Shown: positions 31,805 to 41,441, numbered from the stretch's first letter. The stretch is DNA of 64,000 nucleotides from Stenotrophomonas sp. 610A2 (GCF_030549615.1 NZ_CP130832.1:3100001-3164000); one strand, 5' to 3'. Notes: a model not told the origin generated them from the letters alone. Numbers and translations are program-made.

Positions 31805-31985
31805 TGCCGAGCCATGCTCGGCAGTGGCATTACCCGTCGGAACCAACACTGTAGTGCCGAGCCATGCTCGGCAGAGGCGCTACCCGTGGCGATTGGGATT
31901 ATTAGTGGAGCCCCTGCCGAGCATGGCTCGGCACTACCTTGTGCGGTTACATTGCTGGCTTCGCGGCTTGCGCCGCTCCCACAAG
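31801..31985. repeat. Three SMAG copies and a REP half
   Basis: Two direct SMAG copies (31801-31824, 31851-31874), an inverted copy (31914-31937) and an inverted REP half (31957-31985). The first copy overlaps the stop codon of the VOC gene. The REP half ends 17 bases before the DUF72 gene. Confidence 0.9.
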
Positions 31986-32001
31986 ACATCGGGGCATTGT
32001 T

Positions 32002-32829
32002 TTGAACGATCTGTTCGCGAGCGCGTCGCATACGCCCGGAGTGCACATCGGCATCGGTGGCTGGACCTACGTACCCTGGCGCGGTGGCATGTTCTACCCG
32101 GTCGGGCTGGTGCAGCGCCGCGAACTGGAATTCGCAAGCCAGCAGCTGACCAGCATCGAGATCAACGGCACCTATTACGGCGCGCAGAAGCCGCATATCT
32201 ATGCCGGGTGGCGCGACGCCACGCCCGAAGGCTTCGTGTTTTCGGCCAAGGCGCCCAAGCGCATCGTCAGCGCGCGCAAGCTCGCCGCTACCGGCGGGCA
32301 GATCGACGACTTCATCGAAGGCATCAGCCACCTGGGCAATCGCCTCGGCCCGCTGGTATGGCAGTTCGAAGCCGGACGCACGCTGGACCGCGACGACCTT
32401 GCCGCCTTCCTGCAATTGCTGCCGCAGCAGGTCAACGGGCGCCGCCAGCGGCATGCAGTGGAAGTCCGTGATCCCGGCTGTTTCGATGCCGAACTGGTGG
32501 CACTGATCCGCCAGCACCGCATTGCCCTGGTCTATACCGATTCCGCCGATTACCCCAACGCCGCGGATCTGTCGGGTGACTTCGTCTACGCCCGTCTGAT
32601 GGGCAGCCGCGATGAGCACAGTACCGGCTATCCGGCACAGGAACTGAGCCAATGGGCCGGACGCATCCGCAGCTGGCGCAAGGGCGATGACGTGGCCGAG
32701 CTGCCGCATCTGGCAACGCCGCTCGCACCCGCTGCACCGCGCGAGGTCTTCCTGTATTTCATCAGCGCCGCCAAGCACCGCAACCCGTCGGCTGCACGCG
32801 AACTGCAGCGGCTGATCGACGCAAACTGA
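32002..32829 (+). CDS. DUF72 family protein, TTG start
   Basis: The protein has 275 residues. DUF72 signatures are HIGIGGWTYVPWRGGMFYP, EINGTYYGAQKP, FVFSAKAPKRIV and YARLMGS. The fold is a TIM barrel of unknown activity. The TTG at 32002 (upstream GGGG) gives the usual short N-terminus; a longer frame from 31939 starts within the REP and SMAG repeats. Its tail ends in a helix EVFLYFISAAKHRN typical of the family. Confidence 0.85.
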   Translation: MNDLFASASHTPGVHIGIGGWTYVPWRGGMFYPVGLVQRRELEFASQQLTSIEINGTYYGAQKPHIYAGWRDATPEGFVFSAKAPKRIVSARKLAATGGQIDDFIEGISHLGNRLGPLVWQFEAGRTLDRDDLAAFLQLLPQQVNGRRQRHAVEVRDPGCFDAELVALIRQHRIALVYTDSADYPNAADLSGDFVYARLMGSRDEHSTGYPAQELSQWAGRIRSWRKGDDVAELPHLATPLAPAAPREVFLYFISAAKHRNPSAARELQRLIDAN

Positions 32830-32869
32830 AGCCGGTACGCCAGCGTTGGGCAGCCGCATCGGCGACAAT

Positions 32870-33796
32870 ATGCCGATGCCTACCAACGACACCCGCAAAG
32901 CCCTGTTGCAGATCCATTTCTGCGTTCTGCTATGGGGCATCACCGCCATTCTTGGCAAGCTGATCACCCTGCCCGCCCTGCCGCTGGTGTGGTGGCGCAT
33001 GTTGCTGGTGGTGGCGATGCTGGCATTGCTGCCGCGCGTCTGGCGCGGGCTGTCAGGTTTGAACCCCCGGCTGGTGCTTGGCTATGCCGGTATCGGCGCG
33101 CTGGTCGCACTGCATTGGCTCACTTTCTACGGCGCGGTGAAACTGGCCAATGCCTCGGTCGCCGCGACCTGCATCGCGCTGGCGCCGGTGTTCACCGCCG
33201 TCATCGAGCCCTGGATCGCGCGCCGTCCATTCCAGATGCGCGAACTGGCACTGGGCGTGGTGGTATTGCCCGGCGTTGCGTTGGTGGTTGGCGGCGTGCC
33301 CGATGGCATGCGCCTTGGCGTGGCGGTGGGTGCGGTCTCCGCGCTGCTGGTTGCCATCTTCGGCTCGTTCAACAAGCGCATGGTCGGCCATGCCGATCCG
33401 CTGACGGTCACCGCGCTGGAGCTTGGCGCCGGCACCTTGACCCTGACCCTGCTGGCACCGGCCATGCCGTTGCTGCTGCCCGCCTTGGCCAGCGATCTGT
33501 GGGTGATCCCCAACCTGCACGACAGCCTGTTACTGCTGGCGCTTTCCGGCCTGTGCACGCTGCTGCCGTTTGCGCTGGCGCTGGTCGCGCTCAAGCACCT
33601 GAGTGCCTACACCGTGCAGCTGGTGACCAACCTGGAGCCGGTCTACGCGATCCTGCTGGCGATGCTGTTCCTGGGCGAACAGCATGAGCTGACGCCGCAG
33701 TTCTATCTGGGCGTGGCGATCATTCTCGGCGGCGTGTTCCTGCACCCGCTGCTCAATCGCCTGCGACCAGCGGCGGCAAACACCGGCGCAGCTTGA
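32870..33796 (+). CDS. EamA/DMT superfamily transporter
   Basis: The protein has 308 residues with ten membrane helices in two EamA repeats (FCVLLWGITAILGKLITLPA in the first; LLVAIFGSFNKRMVGHADPL at the start of the second). The second half ends LVTNLEPVYAILLAMLFLGE, the EamA signature. Such proteins export metabolites or amino acids. It follows DUF72 after 40 bases on the same strand. Confidence 0.9.
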   Translation: MPMPTNDTRKALLQIHFCVLLWGITAILGKLITLPALPLVWWRMLLVVAMLALLPRVWRGLSGLNPRLVLGYAGIGALVALHWLTFYGAVKLANASVAATCIALAPVFTAVIEPWIARRPFQMRELALGVVVLPGVALVVGGVPDGMRLGVAVGAVSALLVAIFGSFNKRMVGHADPLTVTALELGAGTLTLTLLAPAMPLLLPALASDLWVIPNLHDSLLLLALSGLCTLLPFALALVALKHLSAYTVQLVTNLEPVYAILLAMLFLGEQHELTPQFYLGVAIILGGVFLHPLLNRLRPAAANTGAA

Positions 33797-33811
33797 TCGA
33801 CGACCACTGTT

Positions 33812-33845
33812 GTAGCCCGGCTGCGCTGCGCTTACCCGGGCTACG
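33812..33845. repeat. Palindrome family D, single copy
   Basis: GTAGCCCGG, a GC-rich centre and TTACCCGGGCTAC form one hairpin between the convergent DMT transporter and cyclase genes. Confidence 0.8.
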
Positions 33846-33872
33846 GAGCTACGCCGCGTTCTTCCAGCTTTC

Positions 33873-34937
33873 TCAGCTGGCTACCACTACCCGGTCGCGG
33901 CCTTCGGCCTTGGCCTGGTACAGCGCGGCATCGGCGCGGCGCAGGGTTTCGCCCGGGGCTTCGCCCGCGCGGTGCACAGCCAGTCCAATGCTGATCGAGA
34001 TCGGCAGGCCGATCGGCAGCAGCCCCACCGACTCACGCAGGTATTCGCATTGCAGCTCGGCCTGCTGCAGCGGCGTGTCCGGCATCAGGATCACGAACTC
34101 TTCGCCGCCGTAACGGGCCGCCATGCCGCGCCCGGCGAACTGCGATTTCAGCACGCTGGACAGTTCGGTCAGTACCCGGTCGCCCTCGGTATGACCGTGG
34201 ATGTCGTTGACCATCTTGAAGTGGTCGATATCGACGATCGCAACAGCAGGCGGTACCTCCGTCGCACGCTCGATGGACTCGGACAGCGCGGCGGACAGGG
34301 CACGTCGATTCGGCAAGCCGGTCAGCGGATCGGTACGGGTCTGTTCGGACAGCTCCACGTTGAGCTGCTCCAATTGCTGGTAGTACTCGACGAGCCGCGC
34401 TTCATACCAATCGTGCTCGACCTGATGGTGCTCGATCTCAATCCGCAACAAACGCATTTCAAGCATGCGGCTGACCTGCCGCGACAACGCGTTCAGCGCC
34501 TCGGCCTGCGGCGTGCCCAACACCGATGGCACCGAATCGAAAACACACAGCGAACCCAATGCGTAACCATCACTGGTCAGCAACGGCGCGCCGGCATAGA
34601 AGCGGATATGCGGGTCGCCCAGCACCGACGGGTTACCGCTGAAACGCTGGTCCTGGCGGGCGTCGTTCACCACCGTCAGTTCCTGCGGCTTGAGGATGGT
34701 GTGCGCGCAGAAAGACTCGTCGCGCGGGGTCTGCTCGCCATCCAGTCCCTGCAGGGACTTGAACCACTGCCTGTCCTGATCGATCAGGGTCACCGCCCCC
34801 ATCGGGGTGCCGCAGATCGCGCGGGCAATGGTGACCAGATCATCGAACTCCTGTTCGCGAGCGGTATCCAGCACCCGGTAGCGCTGCAGCGCGGCGAGAC
34901 GTTCAACTTCATTGGCAGGCAAAGCGGGCTTGATCAT
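33873..34937 (-). CDS. GAF-GGDEF diguanylate cyclase
   Basis: The protein has 354 residues. A GAF domain (about 15-165; TPMGAVTLIDQDRQWFKSLQ, then GYALGSLCVFD) is followed by a coiled helix and a GGDEF domain (DPLTGLPNRRAL; RYGGEEFVILMP). The GGEEF signature implies active c-di-GMP synthesis. The RxxD inhibitory site is not present before GGEEF (GRGMAARYGGEEF). The ATG at 34937 follows GGAA. It acts in the cytoplasm, with the GAF ligand unknown. rluF is 81 bases upstream. Confidence 0.9.
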   Translation of the reverse strand: MIKPALPANEVERLAALQRYRVLDTAREQEFDDLVTIARAICGTPMGAVTLIDQDRQWFKSLQGLDGEQTPRDESFCAHTILKPQELTVVNDARQDQRFSGNPSVLGDPHIRFYAGAPLLTSDGYALGSLCVFDSVPSVLGTPQAEALNALSRQVSRMLEMRLLRIEIEHHQVEHDWYEARLVEYYQQLEQLNVELSEQTRTDPLTGLPNRRALSAALSESIERATEVPPAVAIVDIDHFKMVNDIHGHTEGDRVLTELSSVLKSQFAGRGMAARYGGEEFVILMPDTPLQQAELQCEYLRESVGLLPIGLPISISIGLAVHRAGEAPGETLRRADAALYQAKAEGRDRVVVAS

Positions 34938-35018
34938 GCACGATTCCGAAGCGGCAGGATGGAGAGCGCAGCCGAGTCTAGCGACACCGCGCGCAAGGCG
35001 CGGTGAGCACGTCACATT

Positions 35019-35741
35019 TCACCACTGCTGTTGTTGCGGCAGCAGGCCGCGCAGTTCCTGCTCGCTCAGGTTGCGCCATTGGCCCGGCTTCAATGCACCG
35101 ATCTTGACGTTGTCGATGCGCACGCGGCGCAGCTGGGTGACGCGGTAACCGAACTCGGCCGCCATCAGACGGATCTGCCGGTTCAAGCCCTGCTCCAGGA
35201 TGATGCGGAAACCGTACTTGGCGATGCGGCTGGTGCGGCACGGCAGGGTCATTTCATTGTGGATGCGTACACCGCGCGCCATGCCACGCAGGAACTCGTC
35301 GGTGACCGGCTTGTTGACCGCCACCAGATACTCCTTCTGGTGGCCGTTCTCGGCACGCAGGATCTGGTTGACGATGTCGCCGTTGCTGGTCATCAGGATC
35401 AGGCCTTCCGAATCCTTGTCCAGGCGACCAATGGGGAAGATGCGCTGTTCATGGCCAACGAACTCGACGATGTTGTCCTTGACCGCGCTTTCGGTGGTGC
35501 AGGTGATGCCGACTGGCTTGTTCAGCACGATATAGACGTGGCGGCGGCCGGTGCTCTTCTGCACCGCACGGGCGCGCAGCGGCTGGCCGTCGACCTTGAC
35601 CTCGTCGCCCTCGCCCACCACCGCACCGGTACCGGCGACGATGCCGTTGACGGTGACACGCCGGGCGGAGAGCAGGCGGTCGGCCTCGCGGCGCGAACAG
35701 AAGCCGGTTTCGGCAATGTGCTTGTTGATTCGAATTGTCAT
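35019..35741 (-). CDS. rluF: 23S rRNA pseudouridine synthase, RluF type
   Basis: The protein has 240 residues from the ATG at 35741; an ATG six codons upstream is also possible. An N-terminal S4 domain (RINKHIAETGFCSRREADRL) precedes the catalytic domain with GRLDKDSEGL, in which Asp108 is the catalytic residue, and LNRQIRLMAAEFGYRVTQLR. RluF makes pseudouridine 2604 in E. coli. It lies between two diguanylate cyclase genes on the same strand. Confidence 0.88.
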   Translation of the reverse strand: MTIRINKHIAETGFCSRREADRLLSARRVTVNGIVAGTGAVVGEGDEVKVDGQPLRARAVQKSTGRRHVYIVLNKPVGITCTTESAVKDNIVEFVGHEQRIFPIGRLDKDSEGLILMTSNGDIVNQILRAENGHQKEYLVAVNKPVTDEFLRGMARGVRIHNEMTLPCRTSRIAKYGFRIILEQGLNRQIRLMAAEFGYRVTQLRRVRIDNVKIGALKPGQWRNLSEQELRGLLPQQQQW

Positions 35742-35795
35742 CGGCGAATTATCCGCCATCGCCCGCGGCCGGAACAGCGCAGCCGGAGTCCTTGT

Positions 35796-37472
35796 TCAGG
35801 GCACTTCCCGGATATCGCGCGCGTCCACCACCTGGTCGCGGCCGCTGCGCTTGGCCTGGTACATGGCGTTGTCGGCCCGCCGCAGCAGCCCAGCCACGTC
35901 ACTGTCGCGATACTGCAGCTCGGCAAGGCCAATACTGGCGGTGACCACCAGACCTTCGTGCTTGAGCCCGCGCGCCTGCACGGTCACTTTCTCGCGCAGC
36001 TGCTCCAGCCGCGGCCGCGCCGCATCGGCGCCGATTCCCGGCAGCAGGATCAGGAACTCCTCGCCGCCCATGCGGATCACGTCACTACGGCTGCGTACGC
36101 CGGCCAGCAGCGTCCCGGCTACAGAGACCAGCACCTCGTCGCCGCCATCGTGGCCATAGCGGTCGTTGATCTGCTTGAACAGATCGATGTCCAGGAAACC
36201 AATCGACAGTGGCTGCCCGGCGGCCTTGGCCTCGCGCATGTAGTGGTCGAGCTGGCGCAGGCCGGCGCGACGATTGGGCAGGCCGGTCAGGGTGTCGGTA
36301 TCGGCGAGCTCGCGCATCTCATCGCGCTGCTGGCGCAGCTGGCTGAGGCTGCGGTTGAGCGAATAGGCCGCCATCATCAGGAACCAGGTCACCGAGACCT
36401 GGATCGCCTCTACCCGGTATTCCACCATCAGACGGCTGTCCATCAGGTCCGCCAGCGCCATCACCAACAGCGGAACCACCGCCACCAGGCCATCCAGCGC
36501 CTGGAAATGGCCGCGTCGCACCGAAACGATGGCAATGCCGACGGCGGTGAGGCAGATCAAGGTGAACAGGTCATCCAGCGCCACCGCCAGCCACGACAGC
36601 AACGGCCACGGCATCAGCGGCGCGGCCAGCGCGACCAGCGCCAGTACGATCACCAGCCCCTGCATCCAGCGCCGCGAGCCGCGCAGCAGCCGCCGGCCAC
36701 CGCACATGCGCCACAGCACCCAACCCATCACCGCATAGCTGAGCGCGGACACCGAAACCATCCATACCGGCGCATGGCCATCCACCGGCAGCCATGGCTC
36801 GGGGTAACCACTGAGCCCGCTCAGTACGGACTGCCAGACCACCAACAGCCCGCAGACCAGCGTATAGACCAGGAAATCCCGTCCACGGGTGGTGGCGAAG
36901 CCCATCAGGGCCGACAGCGCCAAGGCCAATGCGATGGCCACGCAGGCGGTACGAACCACCAGCCGCAAGGTGTCCTGCTGCTGCAGCGGACTGGGGGCGC
37001 CAAGGTGCACGGTGGGAATCCAGCGTGGCTTCAGCGGCGACTCCCATGCCACCCGGATCGGCTCAACCGTACCCTGCTTCGGCACTACCACCAGGCCGAC
37101 GCCTGCGCGGAATCGCGAATCACGCGTGCGGGCATCCTGCATGTCGCCACAGACCTGGCGGTCGCCGTGGTAAATCATCACTTCGCCGGCAAAGACGTTG
37201 AATACGCCCACGCCCTGCGGTGCCCCGGACCAGCCGCCCTCGGGGGCGGCGATTTCAATCGCCGGGCGCATCCGCGCCAACGCCTCGGCGCTGCAGGCAC
37301 GCAACGGCGCCTGTTCGTCGGTTGCGGCACCGGCAATCAGGAAGTCACGGTCAACCTGCAGCGGCTGGGCGCTGCCCAGCACCGGCCACAGCGCGAAGAG
37401 CGTCGACAGCAAGAGGAGCACGGCCCATCCACGCCTTGACCTGCCAGCAACTGCCCCTCCTCCTTCTGCCAT
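35796..37472 (-). CDS. Membrane diguanylate cyclase with periplasmic N-terminal domain
   Basis: The protein has 558 residues. A signal peptide/anchor (GWAVLLLLSTLFALWPVLGS) precedes a roughly 140-residue exported domain with several cysteines, then about seven or eight membrane helices (7TM-DISM-like) and a GGDEF domain (DTLTGLPNRRAG; RMGGEEFLILLP). The GGEEF motif predicts activity. The usual RxxD inhibitory site before GGEEF is shifted and incomplete (RSRSDVIRM). Start at 37472, after AAGGGAAT. Confidence 0.9.
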   Translation of the reverse strand: MAEGGGAVAGRSRRGWAVLLLLSTLFALWPVLGSAQPLQVDRDFLIAGAATDEQAPLRACSAEALARMRPAIEIAAPEGGWSGAPQGVGVFNVFAGEVMIYHGDRQVCGDMQDARTRDSRFRAGVGLVVVPKQGTVEPIRVAWESPLKPRWIPTVHLGAPSPLQQQDTLRLVVRTACVAIALALALSALMGFATTRGRDFLVYTLVCGLLVVWQSVLSGLSGYPEPWLPVDGHAPVWMVSVSALSYAVMGWVLWRMCGGRRLLRGSRRWMQGLVIVLALVALAAPLMPWPLLSWLAVALDDLFTLICLTAVGIAIVSVRRGHFQALDGLVAVVPLLVMALADLMDSRLMVEYRVEAIQVSVTWFLMMAAYSLNRSLSQLRQQRDEMRELADTDTLTGLPNRRAGLRQLDHYMREAKAAGQPLSIGFLDIDLFKQINDRYGHDGGDEVLVSVAGTLLAGVRSRSDVIRMGGEEFLILLPGIGADAARPRLEQLREKVTVQARGLKHEGLVVTASIGLAELQYRDSDVAGLLRRADNAMYQAKRSGRDQVVDARDIREVP

Positions 37473-37600
37473 GACATTCCCTTTCGCGTTCCCCGACGCG
37501 GACAGGCGGCATTATCGCAATAACACGGCGCAAGCAGTACGTGAAGGCGGTCCCGGCTTGCGCTTCCTGACCCAGCCTGTCCCGCCAAGCCTTCAAACAG

Positions 37601-37636
37601 CCAAAACAGACAACCCCGGCATTGCCGGGGTTGTCT
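37601..37636 (-). terminator. Rho-independent terminator after the DEAD-box helicase gene
   Basis: AGACAACCCCGGC pairs with GCCGGGGTTGTCT around a 3-base loop. On the minus strand the stem is followed by GTTTTGGCTG. It starts 25 bases after the helicase stop codon. Confidence 0.85.
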
Positions 37637-37660
37637 GGTCACGCTATTGGAAAGGCTGGA

Positions 37661-39622
37661 TCAGTAGTTGCGCGGGCCGCGCGGCTTGAAGCCACCCGGA
37701 CGCGAACCACCCGGGCCGCCCGGACGCGGGCCGCGCGGACCAGACGGACGACCGCCCGGCTTGCCTTCACCCTTGTCGAAGCGCGGCTTGAACGACGGTG
37801 CAGCGGCACCGTGGTCTTCGCCTGCCTCGACCTTGCGCATCTGCAACTGCTGGCCCGACACCCACACTTTCTTCAGGTGCTGCAACACATCGCTCGGCAT
37901 GTCTGCAGGCAGATCCAGCACCGAGTGACCGTCATGGATGTCGATGCGGCCGATGAAGCGGCTTTCCAGGCCTGCTTCGTTGGCGATGGCGCCAACGATA
38001 TTTGCCGGCTTCACGCCATGGGTGTGACCGACTTCAATGCGGTAGGTCTCCATGCCGAACTCCGGCGCGCTGCGCGGCGGCATTTCACGACGCGGACGCG
38101 ACTCGAAATCACCCTCGCCACGCGGCGGGCGCGGTGCGCGCTCGCCATCGTCCTGGCGCGGGGCACGCTCGAAGCGCGGCTCGAAACGGGCCGGGCGATC
38201 GCCACGATCGCCACGCTCGTCACGGCGATGGAAGCCTCCATCACGCGACGGACGCTCGCTACGCTCGAACGACTGCTCGCGGCGCTCGCGCACCGGCGGG
38301 GTCAGCAGGAACGGCGAATCGCCCTGCAGCAGCTTGGCCAGCGCGGCGGCAATATCGATGGCCGGCACGTTGTGCTCGCCTTCGTAGCGCTGCAGCAGGT
38401 CGCGGTAGAAATCCATGTCGCCGGCAGCCAGGGCCTGGCTGATGCGGTCCATGAACTTGGTCACGCGGTGATCGTTGACCGCATCCACGCTCGGCAGCTG
38501 CATTTCTTCGATCGGCTGGCGGGTGGCACGCTCGATCTGGCGCAGCATGCCCTTCTCGCGCGGGGTGACGAACAGGATCGCCTCACCGCTGCGACCGGCA
38601 CGGCCGGTACGACCGATACGGTGCACGTAGCTTTCGGTGTCGTACGGAATGTCGTAGTTGAGCACGTGGCTGATGCGCTCCACGTCCAGACCACGGGCGG
38701 CCACGTCGGTGGCAACCAGGATGTCGAGCTTGCCGTCCTTCAGCATGGCGATGGTGCGCTCACGCTGCGCCTGCTGCATGTCGCCATTGATGGCGGCAGC
38801 GGCCAGGCCACGTGCCTGCAGCTTGGTGGCAAGCTCCTCGGTGCCGGCTTTGGTACGCGCGAAGATGATCATCGCGTCGAAGGGTTCGACTTCCAGGATG
38901 CGGGTCAACGCATCCAGCTTGTGCATGCCAGCCACCCACCAGTAACGCTGGCGGATGTTGGCCGAGGTGGTGGTCTTGGAAGCGATGGTCACTTCCACCG
39001 GCTCACGCAGGTAGGTCTGCGCGATACGACGGATCTGCTGCGGCATGGTGGCCGAGAACAGCGCGACCTGACGGGTTTCCGGCAGCTTCTTGAGCACGGC
39101 TTCGACGTCGTCGATGAAGCCCATGCGCAGCATTTCGTCGGCTTCGTCCAGCACCAGCGTCTTCAGCTCGGACAGGTCCAGGGTGCCGCGATCAAGGTGA
39201 TCGATCACGCGGCCCGGGGTGCCGACCACGACGTGCACGCCGCGGCGCAGGGCCGACAGCTGCTGGCCGTAGGGCTGGCCACCGTACACCGGCAGCACGC
39301 GGAAGCCCGGCATCGATGCCGAATAGGTCTGGAACGCCTCGGCGACCTGGATGGCCAGTTCGCGGGTCGGGGCCAGCACCAGCACCTGCGGCTTGGTGGC
39401 GGAAAGATTGATGTTGGACAGCACCGGCAGCGCGAAGGCGCCGGTCTTGCCGGTGCCGGTCTGCGCCTGGCCGAGCACGTCGCGGCCTTCCAGCATTGCC
39501 GGAATGGTGGCAGCCTGGATCGGCGACGGGGTCTCGTAACCGACTTCGGCCACTGCCTTCATCACAGGCTCGGATAGGCCGAGATCTGCAAACAGCAGCG
39601 GCGCGGGGGTATCTTGGGACAT
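37661..39622 (-). CDS. deaD: ATP-dependent DEAD-box RNA helicase with DbpA-like RNA-binding domain
   Basis: The protein has 653 residues. The Q motif (FADLGLSEPVMKAVAEVGYE), motif I AQTGTGKT, motif II DEAD, motif III SAT and motif VI HRIGRTGRAGR are intact. A linker rich in Arg, Asp and Glu (about 440-510) leads to a DbpA-like RRM (YRIEVGHTHGVKPANIVGAI), and a Gly/Arg/Pro tail (about 610-653) is typical of CsdA/DeaD. It helps ribosome assembly and mRNA decay, especially in the cold. It is transcribed alone with its own terminator. Confidence 0.93.
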   Translation of the reverse strand: MSQDTPAPLLFADLGLSEPVMKAVAEVGYETPSPIQAATIPAMLEGRDVLGQAQTGTGKTGAFALPVLSNINLSATKPQVLVLAPTRELAIQVAEAFQTYSASMPGFRVLPVYGGQPYGQQLSALRRGVHVVVGTPGRVIDHLDRGTLDLSELKTLVLDEADEMLRMGFIDDVEAVLKKLPETRQVALFSATMPQQIRRIAQTYLREPVEVTIASKTTTSANIRQRYWWVAGMHKLDALTRILEVEPFDAMIIFARTKAGTEELATKLQARGLAAAAINGDMQQAQRERTIAMLKDGKLDILVATDVAARGLDVERISHVLNYDIPYDTESYVHRIGRTGRAGRSGEAILFVTPREKGMLRQIERATRQPIEEMQLPSVDAVNDHRVTKFMDRISQALAAGDMDFYRDLLQRYEGEHNVPAIDIAAALAKLLQGDSPFLLTPPVRERREQSFERSERPSRDGGFHRRDERGDRGDRPARFEPRFERAPRQDDGERAPRPPRGEGDFESRPRREMPPRSAPEFGMETYRIEVGHTHGVKPANIVGAIANEAGLESRFIGRIDIHDGHSVLDLPADMPSDVLQHLKKVWVSGQQLQMRKVEAGEDHGAAAPSFKPRFDKGEGKPGGRPSGPRGPRPGGPGGSRPGGFKPRGPRNY

Positions 39623-39817
39623 GGTAACTCCGGGGGCACCGCCGCGAACGGGCGGGCGAAAAGACGCATATTGTGCGCTCTAAACAGCTCAGCTGTCGCG
39701 CATGGCTTGATTTGCGTTCAGCTTACGAACACAACCGGCCGCCGCTTGGCCCCTGTTGGAGCACCCGCACGGGTCGCCGATGGCGCACAATACCACTCGT
39801 TTTTCTCCGTGAACACC

Positions 39818-40081
39818 ATGCAGACCATCGATTTTGAACTTGACCGTGAATATGTGGAGCTGAAGCAGCTGCTGAAACTGACCGATCTGGTCACCAGCGG
39901 CGGCGAGGCCAAAGTGATCATTGCCGACGGCCAGGTCAGCGTTGACGGCGTGGTCGAGCTGCGCAAAGCCTGCAAAATCCGCGGCGGCCAGCAGGTGACG
40001 CTGGGCGATGTGCAGATCAACGTGCTCGCCGATCCGGACCCGGATGGCGATTACGAAGAGGATGAAGACGAAGACGAGTGA
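39818..40081 (+). CDS. Small S4-domain RNA-binding protein (YbcJ-like)
   Basis: The protein has 87 residues. The S4 fold is seen in YVELKQLLKLTDLVTSGGEA, KVIIADGQVSVDG and ELRKACKIRGGQQVTLGD. An acidic tail (DYEEDEDEDE) ends the chain. It is expected to bind structured RNA, perhaps the ribosome. The start at 39818 gives the normal family length. It is divergent from deaD, with 195 bases between. Confidence 0.85.
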   Translation: MQTIDFELDREYVELKQLLKLTDLVTSGGEAKVIIADGQVSVDGVVELRKACKIRGGQQVTLGDVQINVLADPDPDGDYEEDEDEDE

Positions 40082-40094
40082 TGCAGGGCTGGCG

Positions 40095-40235
40095 GTAGTG
40101 CCGAGCCATGCTCGGCAGGAGCCCTCCCCGCGCTCTATCAGCGTTGTAGGAGCGGCGTAAGCCGCGAAGCTGGGAATCTGTCAGCCGGTGGACCTGCCAC
40201 CTCCACCGGCTTCGCGGCTTACGCCGCTCCTACAG
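40095..40235. repeat. SMAG copy and REP-type inverted pair
   Basis: One SMAG (40095-40118) is followed by a REP pair (40144-40170 and 40208-40235) with a 37-base spacer that itself has a short palindrome around CACCTCC. It fills the gap between convergent genes. Confidence 0.9.
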
Positions 40236-40262
40236 AAACTTCCCCGCGATCCATCGCCCCTG

Positions 40263-41441
40263 CTACGCCCGCGCCTGGGTCAGATGCCCGGCAATCAACT
40301 TCCTGAACGGAACCACGCCCTGCGCGGCCCGCAACGCGGCGCCGCGCAGCAGGCGCGCCGGCAAGCGACTGTCGTTATAGAGCCCGGCAATCGCATTGGT
40401 GGCCTCGTACAGCGGCCGTGTCGCCAGCCGGTGGCCACGCTGGTAATTGGCCAGCAAGCCATCGGCGCCAATATCGCCCCCGCCGCGAACCGCTTCCAGC
40501 ACCAACCGCGACAGCCGCTGCTGGCTCTGCAGGCCGAAATTGAAGCCGTGCGCGGTGACTGGATGCATGCCGACCGCCGCGTCGCCAACCAAGGCGTAAC
40601 GCTTGCCGGCAAAGCGATGCGCATACACGCCGACCAGTGGATAGGCGTGGCGCGTACCCACCTGGGTCATCCCACCCAGACGGCGCTCAAAGAAACCACT
40701 GACGGTTCGCCCGAACGCAGCCTCATCCAGCTCCAGCAACTGCTGCAGCTGCCGCGGCGGCATGGTGATCACTGCCGAGGCCTGGTTGCCGGGCAAGGGC
40801 AGCATCGCCAAGGTGCGCTCGTAGCCGAACCATTCCCAGGCCGCGTGCTCGTGCGGACGTTCGCATTGCATCCGGCAGACCAGCATGGATTTGCCGAAGT
40901 CACGCATCTGCGCGCCAATACCCATCATCCGCCGGGTCGCCGAGAAGCGGCTATCGGCAGCGATCACCAGTCGCGCGCGGAGCTCGCTGCCATCACTCAG
41001 GGTCACGGTGCTGAAGGCTTCACCGGCATCAATCGCGGTCACCGAGCGGCCATCCAGCAACTCCAGCCCGGCCTGGCCCTGCACCGCCTCCCAGGCAGCA
41101 CGGCGGATCAGGTGATTGGGAATCAGCCAGCCCAGCTCATCCACGCCCTCGCCCTGCGCTGCGAAACCCAGCGCGAACGGCGAGCTGCCGTTCATGACCT
41201 TGGCGCTGCGCAGCGGCGAGATCTCGGCCGGATCGATGCGCTGCCACAGGCCCATGTTGCGCATGATCTGCCGCGAAGCGTGGGTCAGCGCGATCTCACG
41301 GCCGTCGAAGGCCGGCTCAGCCAGCGCAGCCAACGGCTGCTGCTCGATCAACGCCAGCGACAATCCGCTGCCTGCCAGACTGCGGGCCAGACTCAAGCCG
41401 GCCGGGCCGGCTCCCACCACCACCACATCTACCTTGCGCAT
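40263..41441 (-). CDS. UbiH/UbiF/Coq6-family FAD-dependent hydroxylase, possibly UbiM
   Basis: The protein has 392 residues. The FAD-binding GAGPAGLSLARSLAGSG motif is at the N-terminus, and the second FAD motif GDAAVGMHPVTAHGFNFGLQ lies near residue 290. DG motif-like GADSR is read as IAADSRFSATRR. These monooxygenases hydroxylate the ubiquinone ring in aerobic growth. The sequence could be UbiM, which replaces UbiF and others in some proteobacteria, but I cannot decide by eye. The start at 41441 follows ACGGAG; an ATG 19 codons earlier lacks a site. Confidence 0.88.
   Translation of the reverse strand: MRKVDVVVVGAGPAGLSLARSLAGSGLSLALIEQQPLAALAEPAFDGREIALTHASRQIMRNMGLWQRIDPAEISPLRSAKVMNGSSPFALGFAAQGEGVDELGWLIPNHLIRRAAWEAVQGQAGLELLDGRSVTAIDAGEAFSTVTLSDGSELRARLVIAADSRFSATRRMMGIGAQMRDFGKSMLVCRMQCERPHEHAAWEWFGYERTLAMLPLPGNQASAVITMPPRQLQQLLELDEAAFGRTVSGFFERRLGGMTQVGTRHAYPLVGVYAHRFAGKRYALVGDAAVGMHPVTAHGFNFGLQSQQRLSRLVLEAVRGGGDIGADGLLANYQRGHRLATRPLYEATNAIAGLYNDSRLPARLLRGAALRAAQGVVPFRKLIAGHLTQARA

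Noticed and set aside
35031..37439. Open frame of 802 codons on the plus strand
   Set aside because: It is antisense to rluF and the membrane diguanylate cyclase, both of which have clear motifs.
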